From Balanoglossus misakiensis (Eukaryota > Hemichordata): DNA of 64,000 nt. The stretch lies in NCBI GenBank assembly GCA_040954595.2, contig CM082590.2, positions 2,666,001 to 2,730,000 of the forward strand, given 5' to 3'. This document shows positions 1 through 14,500 of this stretch, piece after piece. The position numbers and the translations under genes were made by a program. The notes beneath the pieces were generated by a model. It did not search any database. It saw nothing but the letters and a program-made list of their open reading frames with translations, and was not told the origin of the DNA. Each line of letters begins with the position of its first letter. Position 1 is the first letter of the stretch.

Positions 1-3000
1 CCAAACAGCCTCGTTTATTTACCGAATTCTGTTGTGAGGCGCAGAGCACGTAATAGGCCTATGCGCATAAGAAAGTTTTCCACCAGACTCTGTAGATCGA
101 CGGATAGTTGTAAAATTTCCATGGTTGCTTCCAAACAGCCTCGTTTATTTACCGATTTCTGTTGTGATGCGCAGAACACATAGATAGGCATATGTGCATA
201 ATAAAGTTTTCCACTAGACTCTGTAGATCGAGAGATAGTTCTAAAATTTCCATGGTTGCTTCCAAACACAGCCTCGTTTGTTTACAAAATTCTGTTGTGA
301 TGCGCAGAACACATATATAGGCCTATGCGCATAATAACGTTTTCCACTAGACTCTGTAGATCGACGGATAGTTGTAAAATTTCATGATTGCTTCCAAATA
401 CAGCCTCGTTTATTTACCGATTTCTGTTGTGATGCGTATAACACATAGATAGGCCTATGCGCATAAGAACGTTTTCCACTAGACTATGTAGATCGACGGA
501 TAGTTGTACAATTTCCATGGTTGCTTCCAAACAGCCTCGTTTATTTACCGAATTCTGTTGTGAGGCGCAGAACACATAGATAGGCATATGTGCATAAGAA
601 AGTTTTCCACTATAGACTCTGTAGATCGAGAGATAGTTCTAAAATGTCCATGGTTGCTACCAAACACAGCCTCGTTTGTTTACAAAATTCTGTTGTGATG
701 CGCAGAACACATATATAGGCCTATGCGCATAAGAACGTTTCCACTAGACTCTGTAGATCGACGGATAGCTGTAAAATTTCCATGGTTGCTTCCAAACAGC
801 CTCGTTTATTTACCGATTTCTGTTGTGATGCGCAGAACACATAGATAGGCATATGTGCATAATAAAGTTTTCCACTAGACTCTGTAGATCGAGAGATAGT
901 TCTAAAATTTCCATGGTTGCTTCCAAACACAGCCTCGTTTGTTTACAAAATTCTGTTGTGATGCGCAGAACACATATATAGGCCTATGCGCATAATAACG
1001 TTTTCCACTAGACTCTGTAGATCGACGGATAGTTGTAAAATTTCCATGGTTGCTTCCAAACAGCCTCGTTTATTTACCGAATTCTGTTGTGAGGCGCAGA
1101 ACACATAGATAGGCATATGTGCATAAGAAAGTTTTCCACTATAGACTCTGTAGATCGAGAGATAGTTCTAAAATGTCCATGGTTGCTTCCAAACACAGCC
1201 TCGTTTGTTTACAAAATTCTGTTGTGATGCGCAGAACACATATATAGGCCCATGCGCATAATAACGTTTTCCACTAGACTCTGTAGATCGACGGATAGTT
1301 GTAAAATTTCCATGGTTGCTTCCAAACAGCCTCGTTTATTTACCGAATTCTGTTGTGAGGCGCAGAACACATAGATAGGCATATGTGCATAAATAAGTTT
1401 TCCACTATAGACTCTGTAGATCGAGAGATAGTTCTAAAATGTCCATGGTTGCTACCAAACACAGCCTCGTTTGTTTACAAAATTATGTTGTGATGCGCAG
1501 AACACATATATAGGCCTATGCGCATAAGAACGTTTCCACTAGACTCTGTAGATCGACGGATAGCTGTAAAATTTCCATGGTTGCTTCCAAACAGCCTCGT
1601 TTATTTACCGATTTCTGTTGTGAGGCGCAGAACACATGATAGGCCTATGCGCATGAGACATTTTTCCACTAGACTCTGTAGATCGACGGATAGTTGTAAA
1701 ATTTCATGGTTGCTTCCAAATACAGCCTCGTTTATTTAGCGATTTCTGTTGTGATGCGCATAACACATAGATAGGCCTATGCGCATAAGAACGTTTTCCA
1801 CTAGACTTTGTAGATCGACGGATAGTTGTACAATGTCCATGGTTGCTTCCAAACAGCCTCGTTTATTTACCGAATTCTGTTGTGAGGCGCAGAACACGTA
1901 ATAGGTCTATGCGCATAAGGAAGTTTTCCACCAGACTCTGTAGATCGACAGATAGTTCTAAAATGTCCATGGTTGCTTCCAAACACAGCCTCGTTTATTT
2001 ACCGATTTCTGTTGTGATGCGCATAACACATAGATAGGCCTATGCGCATAAGAACGTTTTCCACTAGACTCTGTAGATCGAGAGATAGTTCTAAAATTTC
2101 CATGGTTGCTTCCAAACACAGCCTCGTTTGTTTACAAAATTCTGTTGTGATGCGCAGAACACATATATAGGCCTATGCGCATAATAACGTTTTCCACTAG
2201 ACTCTGTAGATCGACGGATAGTTGTAAAATTTCCATGGTTGCTTCCAAACAGCCTCGTTTATTTACCGAATTCTGTTGTGAGGCGCAGAACACATAGATA
2301 GGCATATGTGCATAAGAAAGTTTTCCACTATAGACTCTGTAGATCGAGAGATAGTTCTAAAATGTCCATGGTTGCTTCCAAACACAGCCTCGTTTGTTTA
2401 CAAAATTCTTTTGTGATGCGCAGAACACATATATAGGCCTATGCGCATAATAACGTTTTCCACTAGACTCTGTAGATCGACGGATAGTTGTAAAATTTCC
2501 ATGGTTGCTTCCAAACAGCCTCGTTTATTTACCGAATTCTGTTGTGAGGCGCAGAACACATAGATAGGCATATGTGCATAAATAAGTTTTCCACTATAGA
2601 CTCTGTAGATCGAGAGATAGTTCTAAAATGTCCATGGTTGCTACCAAACACAGCCTCGTTTGTTTACAAAATTATGTTGTGATGCGCAGAACACATATAT
2701 AGGCCTATGCGCATAAGAACGTTTCCACTAGACTCTGTAGATCGACGGATAGCTGTAAAATTTCCATGGTTGCTTCCAAACAGCCTCGTTTATTTACCGA
2801 TTTCTGTTGTGAGGCGCAGAACACATGATAGGCCTATGCGCATGAGACATTTTTCCACTAGACTCTGTAGATCGACGGATAGTTGTAAAATTTCATGGTT
2901 GCTTCCAAATACAGCCTCGTTTATTTAGCGATTTCTGTTGTGATGCGCATAACACATAGATAGGCCTATGCGCATAAGAACGTTTTCCACCAGACTTTGT

Positions 3001-4682
3001 AGATCGACGGATAGTTGTACAATGTCCATGGTTGCTTCCAAACAGCCTCGTTTATTTACCGAATTCTGTTGTGAGGCGCAGAACACGTAATAGGTCTATG
3101 CGCATAAGGAAGTTTTCCACCAGACTCTGTAGATCGACAGATAGTTCTAAAATGTCCATGGTTGCTTCCAAACACAGCCTCGTTTATTTACCGATTTCTG
3201 TTGTGATGCGCATAACACATAGATAGGCCTATGCGCATAAGAACGTTTTCCACTAGACTCTGTAGATCGACGGATAGTTGTACAATTTCCATGGTTGCTT
3301 CCAAACAGCATCGTTTATTTACCGAATTCTGTTGTGAGGCGCAGAACACGTAATAGGTCTATGCGCATAAGGAAGTTTTCCACCAGACTCTGTAGATCGA
3401 CGGATAGTTGTAAAATTTCATGATTGCTTCCAAATACAGCCTCGTTTATTTACCGATTTCTGTTGTGATGCGCATAACACATAGATAGGCCTATGCGCAT
3501 AAGAACGTTTTCCACTAGACTATGTAGATCGACGGATAGTTGTACAATTTCCATGGTTGCTTCCAAACAGCCTCGTTTATTTACCGATTTCTGTTGTGAG
3601 GCGCAGAACACATGATAGGCCTATGCGCATGAGACATTTTTCCACTAGACTCTGTAGATCGACGGATAGTTGTAAAATTTCATGGTTGCTTCCAAATACA
3701 GCCTCGTTTATTTAGCGATTTCTGTTGTGATGCGCATAACACATAGATAGGCCTATGCGCATAAGAACGTTTTCCACTAGACTTTGTAGATCGACGGATA
3801 GTTGTACAATGTCCATGGTTGCTTCCAAACAGCCTCGTTTATTTACCGAATTCTGTTGTGAGGCGCAGAACACGTAATAGGTCTATGCGCATAAGGAAGT
3901 TTTCCACCAGACTCTGTAGATCGACAGATAGTTCTAAAATGTCCATGGTTGCTTCCAAACACAGCCTCGTTTATTTACCGATTTCTGTTGTGATGCGCAT
4001 AACACATAGATAGGCCTATGCGCATAAGAACGTTTTCCACTAGACTCTGTAGATCGAGAGATAGTTCTAAAATTTCCATGGTTGCTTCCAAACACAGCCT
4101 CGTTTGTTTACAAAATTCTGTTGTGATGCGCAGAACACATATATAGGCCTATGCGCATAATAACGTTTTCCACTAGACTCTGTAGATCGACGGATAGTTG
4201 TAAAATTTCCATGGTTGCTTCCAAACAGCCTCGTTTATTTACCGAATTCTGTTGTGAGGCGCAGAACACATAGATAGGCATATGTGCATAAGAAAGTTTT
4301 CCACTATAGACTCTGTAGATCGAGAGATAGTTCTAAAATGTCCATGGTTGCTTCCAAACACAGCCTCGTTTGTTTACAAAATTCTTTTGTGATGCGCAGA
4401 ACACATATATAGGCCTATGCGCATAATAACGTTTTCCACTAGACTCTGTAGATCGACGGATAGTTGTAAAATTTCCATGGTTGCTTCCAAACAGCCTCGT
4501 TTATTTACCGAATTCTGTTGTGAGGCGCAGAACACATAGATAGGCATATGTGCATAAATAAGTTTTCCACTATAGACTCTGTAGATCGAGAGATAGTTCT
4601 AAAATGTCCATGGTTGCTACCAAACACAGCCTCGTTTGTTTACAAAATTATGTTGTGATGCGCAGAACACATATATAGGCCT

Positions 4683-6134
4683 ATGCGCATAAGAACGTTT
4701 CCACTAGACTCTGTAGATCGACGGATAGCTGTAAAATTTCCATGGTTGCTTCCAAACAGCCTCGTTTATTTACCGATTTCTGTTGTGAGGCGCAGAACAC
4801 ATGATAGGCCTATGCGCATGAGACATTTTTCCACTAGACTCTGTAGATCGACGGATAGTTGTAAAATTTCATGGTTGCTTCCAAATACAGCCTCGTTTAT
4901 TTAGCGATTTCTGTTGTGATGCGCATAACACATAGATAGGCCTATGCGCATAAGAACGTTTTCCACCAGACTTTGTAGATCGACGGATAGTTGTACAATG
5001 TCCATGGTTGCTTCCAAACAGCCTCGTTTATTTACCGAATTCTGTTGTGAGGCGCAGAACACGTAATAGGTCTATGCGCATAAGGAAGTTTTCCACCAGA
5101 CTCTGTAGATCGACAGATAGTTCTAAAATGTCCATGGTTGCTTCCAAACACAGCCTCGTTTATTTACCGATTTCTGTTGTGATGCGCATAACACATAGAT
5201 AGGCCTATGCGCATAAGAACGTTTTCCACTAGACTCTGTAGATCGACGGATAGTTGTACAATTTCCATGGTTGCTTCCAAACAGCATCGTTTATTTACCG
5301 AATTCTGTTGTGAGGCGCAGAACACGTAATAGGTCTATGCGCATAAGGAAGTTTTCCACCAGACTCTGTAGATCGACGGATAGTTGTAAAATTTCATGAT
5401 TGCTTCCAAATACAGCCTCGTTTATTTACCGATTTCTGTTGTGATGCGCATAACACATAGATAGGCCTATGCGCATAAGAACGTTTTCCACTAGACTATG
5501 TAGATCGACGGATAGTTGTACAATTTCCATGGTTGCTTCCAAACAGCCTCGTTTATTTACCGATTTCTGTTGTGAGGCGCAGAACACATGATAGGCCTAT
5601 GCGCATAAGACATTTTTCCACTAGACTCTGTAGATCGACGGATTGTTCTAAAATTTCCATGGTTGCTTCCAAACAGCCTCGTTTATTTACCGAATTCTGT
5701 TGTGAGGCGCAGAGCACGTAATAGGCCTATGCGCATAAGAAAGTTTTCCACCAGACTCCTTAGATCGACGGATAGTTGTAAAATTTCCATGGTTGTTTCC
5801 AAACACAGCCTCGTTCATTTATAAAATTCTGTTGTGATGCGCTGAACACATACATATGCCTATGCGCGTAAGAAAGTTTCCCACTAGACTCTGTAGATCG
5901 ACGGATAGTTCTAAAATTTCCATGATTGCTTCCAAACACATCCTCGATTGTTTACAAAATTCTGTTGTGATGCGCAGAACACATATATAGGCCTATGCGC
6001 ATATGAATGTTTTCCACTATACTCCGTAGATCGACAGATAGTTCTAAAATTTCCATTGTTGCTTCCAAACAAAGCCTCGTTTGTTTACAAAATTCTGTTG
6101 TGATGTGCATAACACATGAAAGGCCTATGCGCAC
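4683..6134. repeat. Satellite A higher-order block, copied at 11928-13379
   Basis: The order of monomer variants in this 11-monomer block recurs at a constant offset of 7245 bp (55 monomers). Its right part recurs again at 16205-16806 and 20150-20751. It includes rare variants, such as a monomer with TCCTCGATTG and one with GCGCTGAACACATACATATG, which make the copy relationship clear. Only scattered point differences separate the copies, implying recent segmental duplication inside the array. Confidence 0.85.
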
Positions 6135-7582
6135 ATGAACGTTTTTCCACTAGACTCTGTAGATCGACGGATAGTTCTAAAATGTCCATGGTTGCTACCA
6201 AACACAGCCTCGTTTGTTTACAAAATTCTGTTGTGATGCGCAGAACACATATATAGGCCTATGCGCATAAGAACGTTTCCACTAGACTCTGTAGATCGAC
6301 GGATAGCTGTAAAATTTCCATGGTTGCTTCCAAACAGCCTCGTTTATTTACCGATTTCTGTTGTGATGCGCAGAACACATAGATAGGCATATGTGCATAA
6401 TAAAGTTTTCCACTAGACTCTGTAGATCGAGAGATAGTTCTAAAATTTCCATGGTTGCTTCCAAACACAGCCTCGTTTGTTTACAAAATTCTGTTGTGAT
6501 GCGCAGAACACATATATAGGCCTATGCGCATAATAACGTTTTCCACTAGACTCTGTAGATCGACGGATAGTTGTAAAATTTCCATGGTTGCTTCCAAACA
6601 GCCTCGTTTATTTACCGAATTCTGTTGTGAGGCGCAGAACACATAGATAGGCATATGTGCATAAGAAAGTTTTCCACTATAGACTCTGTAGATCGAGAGA
6701 TAGTTCTAAAATGTCCATGGTTGCTTCCAAACACAGCCTCGTTTGTTTACAAAATTCTGTTGTGATGCGCAGAACACATATATAGGCCTATGCGCATAAT
6801 AACGTTTTCCACTAGACTCTGTAGATCGACGGATAGTTGTAAAATTTCCATGGTTGCTTCCAAACAGCCTCGTTTATTTACCGAATTCTGTTGTGAGGCG
6901 CAGAACACATAGATAGGCATATGTGCATAAGAAAGTTTTCCACTATAGACTCTGTAGATCGAGAGATAGTTCTAAAATGTCCATGGTTGCTACCAAACAC
7001 AGCCTCGTTTGTTTAGAAAATTCTGTTGTGATGCGCAGAACACATATATAGGCCTATGCGCATAAGAACGTTTCCACTAGACTCTGTAGATCGACGGATA
7101 GCTGTAAAATTTCCATGGTTGCTTCCAAACAGCCTCGTTTATTTACCGATTTCTGTTGTGAGGCGCAGAACACATGATAGGCCTATGCGCATGAGACATT
7201 TTTCCACTAGACTCTGTAGATCGACGGATAGTTGTAAAATTTCATGGTTGCTTCCAAATACAGCCTCGTTTATTTAGCGATTTCTGTTGTGATGCGCATA
7301 ACACATAGATAGGCCTATGCGCATAAGAACGTTTTCCACTAGACTCTGTAGATCGACGGATAGTTGTAAAATTTCCATGGTTGCTTCCAAACAGCCTCGT
7401 TTATTTACCGAATTCTGTTGTGAGGCGCAGAACACATAGATAGGCATATGTGCATAAGAAAGTTTTCCACTATAGACTCTGTAGATCGAGAGATAGTTCT
7501 AAAATGTCCATGGTTGCTACCAAACACAGCCTCGTTTGTTTACAAAATTCTGTTGTGATGCGCAGAACACATATATAGGCCT

Positions 7583-8573
7583 ATGCGCATAAGAACGTTT
7601 CCACTAGACTCTGTAGATCGACGGATAGCTGTAAAATTTCCATGGTTGCTTCCAAACAGCCTCGTTTATTTACCGATTTCTGTTGTGAGGCGCAGAACAC
7701 ATGATAGGCCTATGCGCATAAGACATTTTTCCACTAGACTCTGTAGATTGACGGATAGTTGTAAAATTTCATGGTTGCTTCCAAATACAGCCTCGTTTAT
7801 TTAGCGATTTCTGTTGTGATGCGCATAACACATAGATAGGCCTATGCGCATAAGAACGTTTTCCACTAGACTTTGTAGATCGACGGATAGTTGTACAATG
7901 TCCATGGTTGCTTCCAAACAGCCTCGTTTATTTACCGAATTCTGTTGTGAGGCGCAGAACACGTAATAGGTCTATGCGCATAAGGAAGTTTTCCACCAGA
8001 CTCTGTAGATCGACGGATAGTTGTAAAATTTCATGGTTGCTTCCAAATACAGCCTCGTTTATTTACCGATTTCTGTTGTGATGCGCATAACACATAGATA
8101 GGCCTATGCGCATAAGAAGTTTTCCACTAGACTCTGTAGATCGACGGATAGTTGTACAATTTCCATGGTTGCTTCCAAACAGCCTCGTTTATTTACCGAT
8201 TTCTGTTGTGAGGCACAGAACACATGATAGGCCTATGCGCATAAGACATTTTTCCACTAGACTCTGTAGATCGACGGATAGTTCTAAAATTTCCATGGTT
8301 GCTTCCAAACAGCCTCGTTTATTTACCGAATTCTGTTGTGAGGCGCAGAGCACGTAATAGGCCTATGCGCATAAGAAAGTTTTCCACCAGACTCTGTAGA
8401 TCGACGGATAGTTGTACAATTTCCATGGTTGCTTCCAAACAGCCTCGTTTATTTACCGATTTCTGTTGTGATGCGCAGAACACATAGATAGGCATATGTG
8501 CATAATAAAGTTTTCCACTAGACTCTGTAGATCGAGAGATAGTTCTAAAATTTCCATGGTTGCTTCCAAACAC
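7583..8573. repeat. Satellite A higher-order block, copied at 14567-15557
   Basis: The same succession of variants is found 6984 bp (53 monomers) downstream, including a shared private change (GTAGATTGACGG) and a monomer with GAGGCACAG. The offset differs from the 7245-bp offset of the neighbouring block, so the two duplications were separate events or were followed by loss of about two monomers. Confidence 0.82.
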
Positions 8574-11500
8574 AGCCTCGTTTGTTTACAAAATTCTGTT
8601 GTGATGCGCAGAACACATATATAGGCCTATGCGCATAATAACGTTTTCCACTAGACTCTGTAGATCGACGGATAGTTGTAAAATTTCCATGGTTGCTTCC
8701 AAACAGCCTCGTTTATTTACCGAATTCTGTTGTGAGGCGCAGAACACATAGATAGGCATATGTGCATAAGAAAGTTTTCCACTATAGACTCTGTAGATCG
8801 AGAGATAGTTCTAAAATGTCCATGGTTGCTTCCAAACACAGCCTCGTTTATTTACCGATTTCTGTTGTGATGCGCATAACACATAGATAGGCCTATGCGC
8901 ATAAGAACGTTTTCCACTAGACTCTGTAGATCGACGGATAGTTGTACAATTTCCATGGTTGCTTCCAAACAGCATCGTTTATTTACCGAATTCTGTTGTG
9001 AGGCGCAGAACACGTAATAGGTCTATGCGCATAAGGAAGTTTTCCACCAGACTCTGTAGATCGACGGATAGTTCTAAAATTTCCATGATTGCTTCCAAAC
9101 AGCCTCGTTTATTTACCGAATTCTGTTGTGAGGCGCAGAGCACGTAATAGGCCTATGCGCATAAGAAAGTTTTCCACCAGACTCTGTAGATCGACGGATA
9201 GTTGTAAAATTTCCATGGTTGCTTCCAAACAGCCTCGTTTATTTACCGATTTCTGTTGTGATGCGCAGAACACATAGATAGGCATATGTGCATAATAAAG
9301 TTTTCCACTAGACTCTGTAGATCGAGAGATAGTTCTAAAATTTCCATGGTTGCTTCCAAACACAGCCTCGTTTGTTTACAAAATTCTGTTGTGATGCGCA
9401 GAACACATATATAGGCCTATGCGCATAATAACGTTTTCCACTAGACTCTGTAGATCGACGGATAGTTGTAAAATTTCATGATTGCTTCCAAATACAGCCT
9501 CGTTTATTTACCGATTTCTGTTGTGATGCGTATAACACATAGATAGGCCTATGCGCATAAGAACGTTTTCCACTAGACTATGTAGATCGACGGATAGTTG
9601 TACAATTTCCATGGTTGCTTCCAAACAGCCTCGTTTATTTACCGATTTCTGTTGTGAGGCGCAGAACACATGATAGGCCTATGCGCATAAGAAAGTTTTC
9701 CACCAGACTCCGTAGATCGACGGATAGTTGTAAAATTTCCATGGTTGTTTCCAAACACAGCCTCGTTCATTTATAAAATTCTGTTGTGATGCGCTGAACA
9801 CATACATATGCCTATGCGCATAAGAAAGTTTCCCACTAGACTCTGTAGATCGACGGATAGTTCTAAAATTTCCATGATTGCTTCCAAACAGCCTCGTTTA
9901 TTTACCGAATTCTGTTGTGAGGCGCAGAGCACGTAATAGGCCTATGCGCATAAGAAAGTTTTCCACCAGACTCTGTAGATCGACGGATAGTTGTAAAATT
10001 TCCATGGTTGCTTCCAAACAGCCTCGTTTATTTACCGATTTCTGTTGTGATGCGCAGAACACATAGATAGGCATATGTGCATAATAAAGTTTTCCACTAG
10101 ACTCTGTAGATCGAGAGATAGTTCTAAAATTTCCATGGTTGCTTCCAAACACAGCCTCGTTTGTTTACAAAATTCTCTTGTGATGCGCAGAACACATATA
10201 TAGGCCTATGCGCATAATAACGTTTTCCACTAGACTCTGTAGATCGACGGATAGTTGTAAAATTTCCATGGTTGCTTCCAAACAGCCTCGTTTATTTACC
10301 GAAATCTGTTGTGAGGCGCAGAACACATAGATAGGCATATGTGCATAAGAAAGTTTTCCACTATAGACTCTGTAGATCGAGAGATAGTTCTAAAATGTCC
10401 ATGGTTGCTACCAAACACAGCCTCGTTTGTTTACAAAATTCTGTTGTGATGCGCAGAACACATATATAGGCCTATGCGCATAAGAACGTTTCCACTAGAC
10501 TCTGTAGATCGACGGATAGCTGTAAAATTTCCATGGTTGCTTCCAAACAGCCTCGTTTATTTACCGATTTCTGTTGTGATGCGCAGAACACATAGATAGG
10601 CATATGTGCATAATAAAGTTTTCCACTAGACTCTGTAGATCGAGAGATAGTTCTAAAATTTCCATGGTTGCTTCCAAACACAGCCTCGTTTGTTTACAAA
10701 ATTCTGTTGTGATGCGCAGAACACATATATAGGCCTATGCGCATAATAACGTTTTCCACTAGACTCTGTAGATCGACGGATAGTTGTAAAATTTCCATGG
10801 TTGCTTCCAAACAGCCTCGTTTATTTACCGAATTCTGTTGTGAGGCGCAGAACACATAGATAGGCATATGTGCATAAGAAAGTTTTCCACTATAGACTCT
10901 GTAGATCGAGAGATAGTTCTAAAATGTCCATGGTTGCTTCCAAACACAGCCTCGTTTGTTTACAAAATTCTGTTGTGATGCGCAGAACACATATATAGGC
11001 CTATGCGCATAATAACGTTTTCCACTAGACTCTGTAGATCGACGGATAGTTGTAAAATTTCCATGGTTGCTTCCAAACAGCCTCGTTTATTTACCGAATT
11101 CTGTTGTGAGGCGCAGAACACATAGATAGGCATATGTGCATAAATAAGTTTTCCACTATAGACTCTGTAGATCGAGAGATAGTTCTAAAATGTCCATGGT
11201 TGCTACCAAACACAGCCTCGTTTGTTTACAAAATTATGTTGTGATGCGCAGAACACATATATAGGCCTATGCGCATAAGAACGTTTCCACTAGACTCTGT
11301 AGATCGACGGATAGCTGTAAAATTTCCATGGTTGCTTCCAAACAGCCTCGTTTATTTACCGATTTCTGTTGTGAGGCGCAGAACACATGATAGGCCTATG
11401 CGCATGAGACATTTTTCCACTAGACTCTGTAGATCGACGGATAGTTGTAAAATTTCATGGTTGCTTCCAAATACAGCCTCGTTTATTTAGCGATTTCTGT

Positions 11501-14500
11501 TGTGATGCGCATAACACATAGATAGGCCTATGCGCATAAGAACGTTTTCCACTAGACTTTGTAGATCGACGGATAGTTGTACAATGTCCATGGTTGCTTC
11601 CAAACAGCCTCGTTTATTTACCGAATTCTGTTGTGAGGCGCAGAACACGTAATAGGTCTATGCGCATAAGGAAGTTTTCCACCAGACTCTGTAGATCGAC
11701 AGATAGTTCTAAAATGTCCATGGTTGCTTCCAAACACAGCCTCGTTTATTTACCGATTTCTGTTGTGATGCGCATAACACATAGATAGGCATATGTGCAT
11801 AAATAAGTTTTCCACTATAGACTCTGTAGATCGAGAGATAGTTCTAAAATGTCCATGGTTGCTACCAAACACAGCCTCGTTTGTTTACAAAATTATGTTG
11901 TGATGCGCAGAACACATATATAGGCCTATGCGCATAAGAACGTTTCCACTAGACTCTGTAGATCGACGGATAGCTGTAAAATTTCCATGGTTGCTTCCAA
12001 ACAGCCTCGTTTATTTACCGATTTCTGTTGTGAGGCGCAGAACACATGATAGGCCTATGCGCATGAGACATTTTTCCACTAGACTCTGTAGATCGACGGA
12101 TAGTTGTAAAATTTCATGGTTGCTTCCAAATACAGCCTCGTTTATTTAGCGATTTCTGTTGTGATGCGCATAACACATAGATAGGCCTATGCGCATAAGA
12201 ACGTTTTCCACTAGACTTTGTAGATCGACGGATAGTTGTACAATGTCCATGGTTGCTTCCAAACAGCCTCGTTTATTTACCGAATTCTGTTGTGAGGCGC
12301 AGAACACGTAATAGGTCTATGCGCATAAGGAAGTTTTCCACCAGACTCTGTAGATCGACAGATAGTTCTAAAATGTCCATGGTTGCTTCCAAACACAGCC
12401 TCGTTTATTTACCGATTTCTGTTGTGATGCGCATAACACATAGATAGGCCTATGCGCATAAGAACGTTTTCCACTAGACTCTGTAGATCGACGGATAGTT
12501 GTACAATTTCCATGGTTGCTTCCAAACAGCATCGTTTATTTACCGAATTCTGTTGTGAGGCGCAGAACACGTAATAGGTCTATGCGCATAAGGAAGTTTT
12601 CCACCAGACTCTGTAGATCGACGGATAGTTGTAAAATTTCATGATTGCTTCCAAATACAGCCTCGTTTATTTACCGATTTCTGTTGTGATGCGCATAACA
12701 CATAGATAGGCCTATGCGCATAAGAACGTTTTCCACTAGACTATGTAGATCGACGGATAGTTGTACAATTTCCATGGTTGCTTCCAAACAGCCTCGTTTA
12801 TTTACCGATTTCTGTTGTGAGGCGCAGAACACATGATAGGCCTATGCGCATAAGACATTTTTCCACTAGACTCTGTAGATCGACGGATTGTTCTAAAATT
12901 TCCATGGTTGCTTCCAAACAGCCTCGTTTATTTACCGAATTCTGTTGTGAGGCGCAGAGCACGTAATAGGCCTATGCGCATAAGAAAGTTTTCCACCAGA
13001 CTCCTTAGATCGACGGATAGTTGTAAAATTTCCATGGTTGTTTCCAAACACAGCCTCGTTCATTTATAAAATTCTGTTGTGATGCGCTGAACACATACAT
13101 ATGCCTATGCGCATAAGAAAGTTTCCCACTAGACTCTGTAGATCGACGGATAGTTCTAAAATTTCCATGATTGCTTCCAAACACATCCTCGATTGTTTAC
13201 AAAATTCTGTTGTGATGCGCAGAACACATATATAGGCCTATGCGCATATGAATGTTTTCCACTATACTCCGTAGATCGACAGATAGTTCTAAAATTTCCA
13301 TTGTTGCTTCCAAACAAAGCCTCGTTTGTTTACAAAATTCTGTTGTGATGTGCATAACACATGATAGGCCTATGCGCACATGAACGTTTTTCCACTAGAC
13401 TCTGTAGATCGACGGATAGTTCTAAAATTTCCATGGTTGCTTCCAAGCACAGCCTCGTTTGTTTACAAAATTCTGTTGTGATGCGCAGAACACATATATA
13501 GGCCTATGCGCATAATAACGTTTTCCACTAGACTCTGTAGATCGACGGATAGTTGTAAAATTTCCATGGTTGCTTCCAAACAGCCTCGTTTATTTACCGA
13601 ATTCTGTTGTGAGGCGCAGAACACATAGATAGGCATATGTGCATAAGAAAGTTTTCCACTATAGACTCTGTAGATCGAGAGATAGTTCTAAAATGTCCAT
13701 GGTTGCTACCAAACACAGCCTCGTTTGTTTACAAAATTCTGTTGTGATGCGCAGAACACATATATAGGCCTATGCGCATAAGAACGTTTCCACTAGACTC
13801 TGTAGATCGACGGATAGCTGTAAAATTTCCATGGTTGCTTCCAAACAGCCTCGTTTATTTACCGATTTCTGTTGTGATGCGCAGAACACATAGATAGGCA
13901 TATGTGCATAATAAAGTTTTCCACTAGACTCTGTAGATCGAGAGATAGTTCTAAAATTTCCATGGTTGCTTCCAAACACAGCCTCGTTTGTTTACAAAAT
14001 TCTGTTGTGATGCGCAGAACACATATATAGGCCTATGCGCATAATAACGTTTTCCACTAGACTCTGTAGATCGACGGATAGTTGTAAAATTTCCATGGTT
14101 GCTTCCAAACAGCCTCGTTTATTTACCGAATTCTGTTGTGAGGCGCAGAACACATAGATAGGCATATGTGCATAAGAAAGTTTTCCACTATAGACTCTGT
14201 AGATCGAGAGATAGTTCTAAAATGTCCATGGTTGCTTCCAAACACAGCCTCGTTTGTTTACAAAATTCTGTTGTGATGCGCAGAACACATATATAGGCCT
14301 ATGCGCATAATAACGTTTTCCACTAGACTCTGTAGATCGACGGATAGTTGTAAAATTTCCATGGTTGCTTCCAAACAGCCTCGTTTATTTACCGAATTCT
14401 GTTGTGAGGCGCAGAACACATAGATAGGCATATGTGCATAAGAAAGTTTTCCACTATAGACTCTGTAGATCGAGAGATAGTTCTAAAATGTCCATGGTTG